Origin: Lachnospiraceae bacterium UBA3863
GTDB lineage: Bacteria; Bacillota; Clostridia; Lachnospirales; Lachnospiraceae
Direction of reading: 5' to 3'
Assembly (NCBI GenBank): GCA_002392385.1
Contig: DGGX01000192.1
Span: 1-22,452, forward strand
DNA length: 22,452 nt
The notes under the pieces were generated by a model. That model saw only the letters and a program-made list of their open reading frames with translations, ran no database searches and was not told the DNA's origin. This document shows positions 13,895 through 20,462 of this stretch, piece after piece. Made by a program: the position numbers and the translations under genes. Position 1 is the stretch's first letter, and every line of letters starts with the position of its first letter.

Positions 13895-15295
13895 ATGACC
13901 TTCGCCGAACTGCTCAAGAAATTCGACGATATTCTCTACACCTGGTGTCTCATCTATATGCTCGCAGGAGCGGGTATCTACTTCACCATCCGCACCCGGT
14001 TCGTGCAGCTCCGACTGCTGGGGGACTGCATCGCCTGTATGTTTGAAAAAAAGACCGACTCCCACCACATGTCCTCCTTCCAGGCCCTGATGGTCGCCAC
14101 GGCTTCCCGTGTCGGCACCGGCAACATGGCCGGCGTCGCCACCGCCATCGTGGCGGGCGGCCCCGGCGCGGCCTTCTGGATGTGGCTCATGGCGGTCCTG
14201 GGGGCAGCCTCCGCCTTCATAGAGAGTACCCTGGCCCAGATCTACAAGGTCCAGGAGGAGGACGGCTCCTACAAGGGCGGCCCCGCCTATTATATCGAGC
14301 GGGCTCTCGGCGCCCGCTGGCTGGGCGTTATTTTTGCCATCTCCCTGATCGCCACCTTCGCCTTCGGCTTCAACGGTCTCCAGGCCTATAACATCGTCTC
14401 GACCATGGAGTACTATTTCCCCAACCTGCACAGCTCTCCGGTGCCCCTGGTCATCGGCTGCCTCCTCTTCATGTCCTCGCTGTATCTCTTTTTCGCCGGT
14501 TCGGACAAGATCGGCTGGCTCTCCTCTGTCCTGGTCCCCGTCATGTCGGTCATGTATATCGTGATGGGCATTCTGATCATAATCCTCAACATCGGTGAGA
14601 TCCCCGCGGTGCTGGCCGCCGTCATGAAGGACGCCTTCGATCTCCGCGCCATCTTCGGCGGTTTCACAGGCTCCTGCATGGTGCTGGGCATCAAGCGCGG
14701 CCTCTTCTCCAACGAGGCCGGCATGGGCTCCGCCCCCAACGCCTCCGCTTCCGCGGAAGTCTCCCACCCCGCCAAGCAGGGCCTGGCCCAGGTCATCTCC
14801 GTCTACATCGATACCCTGATGATCTGCTCCGCCACCGTCTTCATCCTCCTTCTCACCGGTGTCTACAAGACCGACAGCACCCTCGACGGTATCCCGCTCC
14901 TGCAGCAGAGCGTCGCCGCCCAGTTCGGCCCCTGGGCCATCCACGTGATCACCGTAGCTGTCTGCATGTTCGCCTTCACCTCCATCGTCGGCAACTACTT
15001 CTACGCGGAGGCCAACATCCTCTTCATCAGCCAGAACAGACTCTTCCTGACCATCTTCCGCGTGGCCGCCGCCTTCATGGTCATGGCCGGCGCCCTGACC
15101 AACATGGACGTGGCCTGGAGCCTGGCCGACATCACCATGGGCTTCGAGGCCGTGGTCAACATCATCGCCATTCTCCTTCTCTCCCGCATCGCCATCCGCT
15201 GCCTGAAGGACTACGAGGACCAGAAAGCCCGCGATATCGATCCGGTATTCCACGAGAACAACATCGGGCTGGATAATACGGATGTGTGGAAATAA
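13895..15295 (+). CDS. Alanine/glycine:cation symporter (AGCS family)
   Basis: A 466-aa membrane protein with about 11 helices. Signatures are TRFVQLRLLGD near residue 35, TASRVGTGNMAGVATAIVAG and GPGAAFWMWLMAVLGAAS (the conserved AGCS cation/substrate region), EEDGSYKGGPAYYIERAL, KRGLFSNEAGMGSAPNASAS and FAFTSIVGNYFYAE. AGCS proteins take up alanine or glycine with Na+ or H+. Start ATG 13895 has AAGGGGG upstream; an earlier in-frame ATG at 13844 adds residues unlike the family. A TATACT -10-like box lies ~75 bp upstream. It reads away from the 2HCT gene. The inverted repeat at 15348-15380 with T6 at 15395 may terminate it. Confidence 0.92.
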   Translation: MTFAELLKKFDDILYTWCLIYMLAGAGIYFTIRTRFVQLRLLGDCIACMFEKKTDSHHMSSFQALMVATASRVGTGNMAGVATAIVAGGPGAAFWMWLMAVLGAASAFIESTLAQIYKVQEEDGSYKGGPAYYIERALGARWLGVIFAISLIATFAFGFNGLQAYNIVSTMEYYFPNLHSSPVPLVIGCLLFMSSLYLFFAGSDKIGWLSSVLVPVMSVMYIVMGILIIILNIGEIPAVLAAVMKDAFDLRAIFGGFTGSCMVLGIKRGLFSNEAGMGSAPNASASAEVSHPAKQGLAQVISVYIDTLMICSATVFILLLTGVYKTDSTLDGIPLLQQSVAAQFGPWAIHVITVAVCMFAFTSIVGNYFYAEANILFISQNRLFLTIFRVAAAFMVMAGALTNMDVAWSLADITMGFEAVVNIIAILLLSRIAIRCLKDYEDQKARDIDPVFHENNIGLDNTDVWK

Positions 15296-15304
15296 GACCG
15301 CAAA

Positions 15305-15445
15305 GGGTCGCACAGGGGACGGTCGCACAGGGAAGGGTCGCACAGGGGGGTCGCACAGGGGACGGTTCTCTGTGCGACCCGCTATAATTCTGGCTTTTTT
15401 GCCGTTTAACCCCGCCATTCACACAAGGAACCGTCCCCTGTGTGA
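15305..15445. repeat. REP-like palindromic element pair with tandem GGTCGCACAGGG copies
   Basis: Four direct copies of GGTCGCACAGGG start at 15306, 15321, 15336 and 15349. The last forms an 11-bp perfect stem (GGGTCGCACAG 15348-15358 / CTGTGCGACCC 15370-15380) around GGGACGGTTCT. A second palindrome, TCACACA 15419-15425 / TGTGTGA 15439-15445, has the same core in inverse orientation (GGAACCGTCCCC). The core AGGGGACGGTTC resembles an intergenic repeat I recognise as common in Clostridia. The inverted pairing is like a BIME. No transposase is nearby. Confidence 0.75.
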
Positions 15446-15504
15446 GCCTGTGTGAGCCCCTTTACGGCCAGAGACAGATCTGGAGTGACTGGCACGGTGG
15501 CTTT

Positions 15505-16024
15505 CATCCCAGAAGGGTTTCTACAACTGAGCGGGGTGACTATACAGGACTGAAAACCATCCCAAAAGGCTCTCTCTACACAGATGGGTTGACCTGCTGC
15601 GACCGGTATTCATCCCATGCAGCTCTCTGCACGCAGACGGGTTGACCTGCCGGTACTGGTATTCATCCCATGAATCATCCTGCACGCAGGTGGGTTGATC
15701 TGCTGCCGGGTAAACCCTCATCCCAAATCATCTCTGGAAGGCGGATTGGTTGACCTGCCGGTACCGGTATTCATCCCATGAATCATCCTGCACGCAGGTG
15801 GGTTGATCTACCGGGTAAACCCTCATCCCAAAGCATCTCTGGAAGGCAGACGGGTTGACCTGCCGGTACCGGTATTCATCCCATGAATCATCCTGCACGC
15901 AAGTGGGTTGATCTACCGGGTAAACCCTCATCCCAAATCATCTCTGGAAGGCAGACGGGTTGGCCTGCCGGTACCGGTATTCATCCCATGAATCATCCTG
16001 CACGCAAGTGGGGTGACCTGCCGT
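15505..16024. repeat. Ten-unit tandem array, 52-55 bp units in an alternating ~105-bp dimer
   Basis: Units begin with CATCCCA at 15505, 15558, 15611, 15664, 15719, 15772, 15824, 15877, 15929 and 15982. Two unit types alternate: one with CATCCTGCACGCAGGTGGGTT and GATCTACCGGGTAAACCCT (quoted in two parts), the other with CATCTCTGGAAGGCAGACGG and GTTGACCTGCCGGTACCGG. Most units contain a CTGC-AC-GCAG hairpin or its variant, and the second type has the palindrome CCGGTACCGG. The first two units are the most diverged; the last six are nearly identical, as expected for recent expansion at that end. Because 53+52=105 is a multiple of three, frames stay open across it on the minus strand, but no start site or ribosome binding site supports coding. 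There is no spacer/repeat contrast of a CRISPR. Confidence 0.8.
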
Positions 16025-16041
16025 GGTCCATAAGTAACACA

Positions 16042-16068
16042 CCGCGCAGAGAACCATTCTCTGCGCGG
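16042..16068. terminator. 12-bp perfect stem-loop after the VWA gene
   Basis: CCGCGCAGAGAA / TTCTCTGCGCGG with a 3-nt loop, 14 bp beyond the VWA gene stop. It has no T-tract, but it resembles the REP-like core at 15348-15380 (GCAGAGAACC), so it may be a third, diverged copy acting as a transcript end. Confidence 0.5.
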
Positions 16069-16082
16069 CGTCCCCTGCCTGG

Positions 16083-16760
16083 TCACTTGCGTCGGGCGTA
16101 ATCCTCGCGGACCTGGTCGAAGAAGCTGCCCTCCTTGAAATCCTCCTGCATGGCGGCGGCGGAAGGGGCGCAGCGGGCGCGGCTGACGGCGTCGCTCATG
16201 GCCCGGTAGTTGAGGCTCTGGCCGCAGCTGTCGTTGTGGAAGGTGGCGGCGTGGTGGCGGTCGATGCCCATCCGGGAGGCAGTCTCTGCGGCATCCATGT
16301 TGGCGCCCAGGAAGAGGAATTCCCAGTGGTCGGCCTCCTTGTGGCGCTCGATCATGCCGCGCACCTCCGGCCCCGTGAAGTGCCGGCTGGCATTCTCCAT
16401 GCCGTCCGTGGTGATGATGAAAAGGGTCTTGGCAGGCACGTCCTCCGGCCGCGCGTAGCGGTGGATGGTGTCAATGTGCCGGATGGCGCCGCCGACGGCA
16501 TCCAGCAGCGCGGTGGCGCCCCGCACGTAGTACTCCTTGTCGGTCATCGGCGGCACCTTCTGGATCGGGCAGCGGTCATAGAGGACCTCCTGCCGGTCAT
16601 CGAAGAGGACGACACTGACGTACGCCTCTCCTTCTTCCTTCTTCTGCCTGTCCAGCATGCTGTTGAAGCCGCCGATAGTGTCACGCTCCAGCCCACTCAT
16701 GGACCCACTCCTGTCCAGGATCATGACGATCTCGGTAAGATCATTTCTCTTCTCTGCCAT
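16083..16760 (-). CDS. VWA-domain protein (TerY-like metal-ion-dependent adhesion site)
   Basis: A 225-aa soluble protein that is almost entirely one von Willebrand factor A domain. The MIDAS is complete: DRSGSMSG (DxSxS, residues ~15-19), Thr in RGATALLDAVGG, and Asp in ITTDGMENASRHF. It resembles the stand-alone VWA proteins of TerY type, which in several bacteria sit with phosphatases, kinases or macro proteins in stress or defence loci. There is no signal peptide, so it acts inside the cell. Start ATG 16760 has GGAGG seven bases upstream. It is separated from the radical SAM gene by an intrinsic terminator, so it has its own promoter; none is obvious in the 70-bp gap. Partner and ligand are unknown. 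Confidence 0.85.
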   Translation of the reverse strand: MAEKRNDLTEIVMILDRSGSMSGLERDTIGGFNSMLDRQKKEEGEAYVSVVLFDDRQEVLYDRCPIQKVPPMTDKEYYVRGATALLDAVGGAIRHIDTIHRYARPEDVPAKTLFIITTDGMENASRHFTGPEVRGMIERHKEADHWEFLFLGANMDAAETASRMGIDRHHAATFHNDSCGQSLNYRAMSDAVSRARCAPSAAAMQEDFKEGSFFDQVREDYARRK

Positions 16761-16832
16761 CTCAGTCCCTCCTTCTCCGCCGGATGACGGCGGTACCTTT
16801 CTTTGATGATCTGAGCATATATCTTCCCACAC

Positions 16833-16857
16833 AAAAAAAGGTCGCCCAGAGGGCGAC
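16833..16857 (-). terminator. Intrinsic terminator after the macro/radical SAM transcript
   Basis: On the minus strand a perfect 7-bp stem GTCGCCC / GGGCGAC with a TCT loop is followed directly by seven T residues (complement of 16833-16839). It ends the transcript coming from 19314-16957. Confidence 0.85.
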
Positions 16858-16865
16858 ATATCAGG

Positions 16866-16968
16866 CGCTTGGTGCAGTGGTAAGCCGCAAATGTGATATC
16901 AGCTTCCACGGCTTACTCCTGCCCAAGCGCCGTAAGCCGCAAAATGAAAAACCCGCTTAACGGCTTAC
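16866..16968. repeat. Nested inverted repeats built on TAAGCCG / CGGCTTA
   Basis: Stem A: TAAGCCG 16881-16887 with CGGCTTA 16909-16915. It is enclosed by CGCTTGG 16866-16872 with CCAAGCG 16923-16929. Stem B: GTAAGCCG 16932-16939 with CGGCTTAC 16961-16968. The same 7-8 bp arm is therefore present four times in alternating orientation within 90 bp. It lies just upstream of the terminator on the minus strand and overlaps the end of the mini-ORF. An RNA structure, a regulator site cluster or a mobile-element footprint are all possible. Confidence 0.65.
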
Positions 16969-17136
16969 CGCAGCCTCGTTAACAAGGTCCTCCACCGGCA
17001 TATCTGACAGCCCCGGCATATCTGGCAGCCCCGGCATATCTGGCGGCCCCGGCATATCTGGCAGCCCCGGCATATCCGGCAGCCCCGGCATATCTGGCAG
17101 AAATCCAGGAATCCTCTGTCGATTTCCTGTCCTCAC
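16957..17136 (-). CDS. Possible 59-aa hexapeptide-repeat protein, coupled to the radical SAM gene
   Basis: A GTG at 17136 overlaps the radical SAM stop in the form GTGA, a classic coupling arrangement. It opens MRTGNRQRIPGF followed by six copies of a (L/P)PDMPG-type hexapeptide and the tail VEDLVNEAAVSR. The repeats come from six 18-bp DNA units (see 16995-17102). No ribosome binding site stronger than GGGG is present and I recognise no family. It may be translated, or it may just be a minisatellite in an untranslated tail. The tail codons run into the inverted repeats at 16961. Confidence 0.3.
   Translation of the reverse strand: MRTGNRQRIPGFLPDMPGLPDMPGLPDMPGPPDMPGLPDMPGLSDMPVEDLVNEAAVSR
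16995..17102. repeat. Six 18-bp tandem repeats
   Basis: Units of CCGGCATATCTGGCAGCC start at 16995, 17013, 17031, 17049, 17067 and 17085, with one to two substitutions among them. The period is a multiple of three, which keeps the mini-ORF open. Confidence 0.9.
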
Positions 17137-18011
17137 AGGTCCCCGTACTCCCGGAATCCGCGGCGGAAGCCGTGTACCTGGGCGTAGCGGATGGCTGACA
17201 GAAGGGACGGGATGTCCCCGTTCAGGGTGCCGGCCAGGGGCAGGTAGTTGGAGGCGTGATTGGACCGGAAAACGGTCCCCTCCGCATCCACGTGTTCGAG
17301 GAAGAGGATCATCTCCTCCAGCACCTCCCGGTCGGTGATGCGCTCGAAGCGGCCTGATACCAGGTCGTCGTACATGGGCGTCCCCTTGTAGAGGCGGAGG
17401 GTCAGGAAGGAGCAATATTCCGGCTTCATGGCAGTGATCAGCTCGGCGCAGGCCAGGGCGTGGCGCTCCAGGGCGGCCCGGCCGCCCAGGCCGGAGATCA
17501 GGGTCACGCTGTTGCCGATGCCGGCCGCATGGAGTCTGTCCGCGGCGGCCACATAGTCCTCCGGGGTACAGCCCTTGTGGATCTGCCGGAGGATCTCCGC
17601 GTCCCCGGACTCCGCCCCCATGTAGAACAGCTGCAGGCCGGCTGCCCGGAGTGCGGCCAGGTCCTCCGGCGACTTGCGCAGGACATCTGCGGCCGTGGCG
17701 TAGGCGGAGACCCGCTCCACGGCGGGCAGGAGCTCCCGGACAGCCGCCAGCAGGCGCAGAAGCCGGTCTGTCGGCACGCAGAGGGCGTCCCCGTCCGCGA
17801 AGAAGACCCGCCGGAAATAATCCCGGTAAGGGGAGGCCGCAACGGCCTCCAGCTCCGCCAGGATCTCCTCCTCCGTGCGGATGCGGAAGGTCTTGGCCTT
17901 GTACATGTTGCAGAAGGTGCAGGTGTTGTGGGCGCAGCCGATGGTGATCTGGATGATAAGGCTCCGGGCCTCGCTGGGCGGCCTGTATAAGGTGCCTTCG
18001 TAGTTGAACAT
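17133..18011 (-). CDS. Radical SAM protein, CX4CX2C family
   Basis: A 292-aa radical SAM enzyme. The N-terminus MFNYEGTLYRPPSEARSLI then IQITIGCAHNTCTFCNMYK contains the 4Fe-4S ligands as CX4CX2C instead of the standard CX3CX2C; this spacing and the following NMYKxKxFR are typical of a widespread Clostridia family of unknown function. Other radical SAM features are RVFFADGDAL, YMGAESGDAEIL and SVTLISGLGG. Full length for the family, with no extra auxiliary cluster. ATG 18011 has AGGAG five bases upstream and lies 25 bp after the macro-HTH gene, so the two are one transcript. The product and substrate are unknown. Confidence 0.9.
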   Translation of the reverse strand: MFNYEGTLYRPPSEARSLIIQITIGCAHNTCTFCNMYKAKTFRIRTEEEILAELEAVAASPYRDYFRRVFFADGDALCVPTDRLLRLLAAVRELLPAVERVSAYATAADVLRKSPEDLAALRAAGLQLFYMGAESGDAEILRQIHKGCTPEDYVAAADRLHAAGIGNSVTLISGLGGRAALERHALACAELITAMKPEYCSFLTLRLYKGTPMYDDLVSGRFERITDREVLEEMILFLEHVDAEGTVFRSNHASNYLPLAGTLNGDIPSLLSAIRYAQVHGFRRGFREYGDL

Positions 18012-18036
18012 TCTGTCTCCTTTCCGGGCCGGCTGC

Positions 18037-19314
18037 TCAGCCCAGCAGGGGCTGGTCATAATCAAAGAGCAGGGCATTGACCTCGAAAAGATCATAAATG
18101 CGGTTTTCGATACAATAGGTGACGATGACGTCCATAAGGCTGGCCGGCGACAGCGCCAGGCCGGCCAGGCGCAGCAGATCCGTGGTCTCGTCCAGATTCA
18201 GGCGCAGGCCCATGGCCAGGGCCACCGCGGTCCTCTTCTGGGGCTTATAGTCCGGGTTGCTCCTGATCTTGGAGAAAAGCTTCCGGTCCACGTTGGCCCG
18301 CTTATAGACCTCCACATCCGTGTAGCCCTTCTCGTCGATCAGGCGCAGGAGCTGCTGCTGGAAAGTCTCCTGCTTCCGGCCGAGGAGGTCCTTCAGCTTC
18401 CGTCCGCGCAGGAAGGCCGGCCGCTGCGCCGACGGACGCGCGGGAGTTCCCGGTGCCGCCGAATGTGCAGGCGCCCCCGGCGCCGCGAAGGGGCGCGCCG
18501 CCTGCTCCCGCCGGGACGTCTCCGGGGGACGCCCCGCGGCGGGTGAGATATGCGCATCGTGGGAGACGGGCGCGGCAGGCGCTGCATTTGCCGGTGCCGG
18601 GTTTTCCGGGCCCGCCTCCGCAGTGCTTTCCAGGTCCTCCGGCGGGAACAGTGCCATCTCCGCGTCTTCATAGTCTTCCCGGGCGTGATACAGGTTCCCC
18701 GGCGCGGCGGGCGCGGCGCCGACAGAATACTCCTCGAAGCGGCGGCGACGGCGGAAGGCCTGGGACGCGCCGGTCTTCTCTTCGATGTAGCGCTCGTCGA
18801 TGTAGGCGTCGACGTGGTCGGTCAGGGCGGTGGAGAGGGCGTAGGAGTTCCTGTCGTAGACCGCCAGCGTGACGTCCATGTCCGCGTCCTGCAGGAAGGT
18901 GCGGATCGTGTCCAGCGCGATCTGCAGCGCCTGCTCCCGGGGATAGCCGTAATTGCCCGCGGAAATCAACGGAAAAGCAATGCTCTCACACCCCAGCTGC
19001 TGCGCCAGCAAGAGGGACTTGCGGTAGCAGGAAGCCAGGAGCATGGAGGCGCGGCCCGGTTCCTCCCGGCGCCAGTCCGGTCCGACCGTGTGGAGGATGT
19101 AGCGGGCATGCAGGGCATGGGCGCCGGTCGCCGCCACCTCTCCCGGGTGAATGGGCCCGATCTTTTTCCGGTCCGCAAGCAGGGCTTCCGCACCGGCAGC
19201 CTGATAGACCGCATGGTCCGTGCCGCTCCCGATGACCGGCTCCGGGTTGGCGGTGTTGACGATGGCATCCGCTTTGATGCGGGTGAGGTCCTCGCGTATG
19301 ATTCGAAATGGCAT
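18037..19314 (-). CDS. Macro-domain protein with disordered linker and C-terminal HTH-like domain
   Basis: A 425-aa protein. Residues 1-~170 are a macro domain (ADAIVNTANPEPVIGSGTDH, GEVAATGAH, YILHTVGP, FPLISAGNYGYP), a fold that binds or hydrolyses ADP-ribose derivatives; the usual GGGVD loop reads GSGTD. Residues ~190-305 are Ala/Pro-rich with basic and acidic patches and are likely disordered. Residues ~308-425 (KLKDLLGRKQETFQQQLLRL, IDEKGYTDVEVYKRANVDRK, LFSKIRSNPDYKPQKRTAVA, LAMGLRLNLDETTDLLRLAG) form an XRE-like helix-turn-helix found behind macro domains in other Clostridia. Start ATG 19314 has GGAG five bases upstream. It leads a transcript with the radical SAM gene. It could be a transcription regulator sensing ADP-ribose metabolites; that is inference. 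Confidence 0.85.
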   Translation of the reverse strand: MPFRIIREDLTRIKADAIVNTANPEPVIGSGTDHAVYQAAGAEALLADRKKIGPIHPGEVAATGAHALHARYILHTVGPDWRREEPGRASMLLASCYRKSLLLAQQLGCESIAFPLISAGNYGYPREQALQIALDTIRTFLQDADMDVTLAVYDRNSYALSTALTDHVDAYIDERYIEEKTGASQAFRRRRRFEEYSVGAAPAAPGNLYHAREDYEDAEMALFPPEDLESTAEAGPENPAPANAAPAAPVSHDAHISPAAGRPPETSRREQAARPFAAPGAPAHSAAPGTPARPSAQRPAFLRGRKLKDLLGRKQETFQQQLLRLIDEKGYTDVEVYKRANVDRKLFSKIRSNPDYKPQKRTAVALAMGLRLNLDETTDLLRLAGLALSPASLMDVIVTYCIENRIYDLFEVNALLFDYDQPLLG

Positions 19315-19371
19315 ATCCGCTCCTGTTTCTTTTACTACACTTTTGCTGAGTCCTGTGATATGATAATGAAC

Positions 19372-19434
19372 GTCCGTCCGGACAATTCCGTTTTATCTAT
19401 TATAGTATAACAATTGCGATTGCATCGCATCACA
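19372..19434 (+). promoter_or_regulatory. Divergent control region between macro-HTH and cysteine synthase genes
   Basis: The 133-bp AT-rich gap holds the palindrome GTCCGTCCGGAC (19372-19383), -10-like TATAGT/TATAAC boxes around 19402-19410 pointing at the cysteine synthase gene, and an imperfect inverted repeat GCGAT tgc ATCGC near 19417-19429. No T-box or SAM riboswitch is visible. Confidence 0.35.
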
Positions 19435-19447
19435 GGAGATTTTCCCC

Positions 19448-20377
19448 ATGATCTGCAACAACGTCCTCGAAGCTCTCGGCCACACCCCCATCATCCGCCT
19501 GAACAGAATGGTCCGCCCCGGCAGCGCCGAGGTCCTCGTCAAGTTCGAGGGTCTCAACGTGGGCGGCAGCATCAAGACCCGCACCGCCTATAACATGATC
19601 CTGCAGGCCGAGAAGGCCGGCCGTATCAACAAGGACACCATTATCGTCGAGCCCACCAGCGGCAACCAGGGGATCGGCCTGGCCCTGGTCGGCGCCGTCC
19701 GCGGCTACAGGACCATCATTATCATGCCCGACAGCGTCAGCGAGGAGCGGCGCAAGCTGGTCCGCCACTACGGGGCGGAGGTCATGCTCAAGCACGACGA
19801 CGGCGACATCGGCAAGTGCATCGCCGAATGTCTGGAGACCGCCCTGCAGATGCAGAGAGAGGATCCGCGCGTTTTTGTCCCCCAGCAGTTCGCCAATCCC
19901 GACAACCTGCAGACCCACCGCAACCACACCGCGCTGGAGATCCTCGAGCAGGTGGCGGGCCCCATCCACGGCTTCTGCTCCGGTATCGGCACCGGCGGGA
20001 CCATCACGGGCATCGGCGAGACCCTCCGGGCCATGAATCCCGACATCGAAATCTGGGCGGTGGAGCCCGAGAACGCGGCCATCCTGTCCGGCGGCAACAT
20101 CGGCACCCACCTGCAGATGGGTATCGGCGACGGCATCATCCCGCCCATCCTCAACCAGAACATCTACAACGAGATCTACATCGTCACCGACGAGGAGGCC
20201 ATTGAGACCGCCCGCGACCTGGCCCGCCTGGAGGGCATCATGTGCGGCATCTCCAGCGGCACCAACGTGGCCGCCGCCCTCAAGCTGGCGGAGAAGCTGG
20301 GCCCCGGCAGGACCGTCGTCACCGTCCTGCCCGACACAGCGGAGAGATACTTCTCCACTGTCCTTTTCGAAGAATAA
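19448..20377 (+). CDS. PLP-dependent cysteine synthase family protein
   Basis: A 309-aa beta-family (fold II) PLP enzyme. O-acetylserine sulfhydrylases make cysteine from O-acetylserine and sulfide. Seen: EGLNVGGSIKTRTA with the PLP Lys ~44, EPTSGNQGIGLA (substrate loop), GIGTGGTITGIGE (phosphate-binding), GDGIIPPIL and GISSGTNVAAAL. Length fits CysK. Two positions depart from common CysK: KTR after the lysine where KDR or KCR is frequent, and Gln in TSGNQG where Thr is usual. A related activity (for example lanthionine or another beta-replacement) is therefore possible. ATG 19448 has AGGAG nine bases upstream. It reads divergently from the macro gene and ends in a strong terminator. Confidence 0.85.
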   Translation: MICNNVLEALGHTPIIRLNRMVRPGSAEVLVKFEGLNVGGSIKTRTAYNMILQAEKAGRINKDTIIVEPTSGNQGIGLALVGAVRGYRTIIIMPDSVSEERRKLVRHYGAEVMLKHDDGDIGKCIAECLETALQMQREDPRVFVPQQFANPDNLQTHRNHTALEILEQVAGPIHGFCSGIGTGGTITGIGETLRAMNPDIEIWAVEPENAAILSGGNIGTHLQMGIGDGIIPPILNQNIYNEIYIVTDEEAIETARDLARLEGIMCGISSGTNVAAALKLAEKLGPGRTVVTVLPDTAERYFSTVLFEE

Positions 20378-20398
20378 TCAGTTCCCGCAGACAGAGAG

Positions 20399-20445
20399 GG
20401 GACTGCAGCGAAAGCCCTGTGCTTTTGTGCTGCAGTCCCTTTTTT
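20399..20445 (+). terminator. Intrinsic terminator of the cysteine synthase gene
   Basis: A perfect 10-bp stem GGGACTGCAG (20399-20408) / CTGCAGTCCC (20430-20439) with a 21-nt loop is followed by six T residues. It lies in the convergent gap with the LysR gene. Confidence 0.9.
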
Positions 20446-20462
20446 CGTTTTCTGTCCGATCT

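Noticed and set aside
13853..15418. 521-aa minus-strand frame rich in Gly, Asp, His and Val
   Set aside because: It is antisense to the AGCS symporter, which has full family motifs; the composition is typical of an antisense shadow.
15521..15931. Minus-strand ORFs with a 35-residue repeat (GMRVYPVDQPTCVQDDSW core)
   Set aside because: The frame is kept open only because the dimer length is a multiple of three. There is no ribosome binding site and the frame breaks at the 55-bp unit, so I treat it as non-coding repeat.
15505..16024. CRISPR array
   Set aside because: The whole 52-55 bp unit is repeated, not a short repeat with unique spacers, and no cas genes are near.
19315..19447. T-box or SAM riboswitch ahead of the cysteine synthase gene
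   Set aside because: The gap is only 133 bp and contains no T-box sequence, no SAM-I core and no terminator/antiterminator pair.
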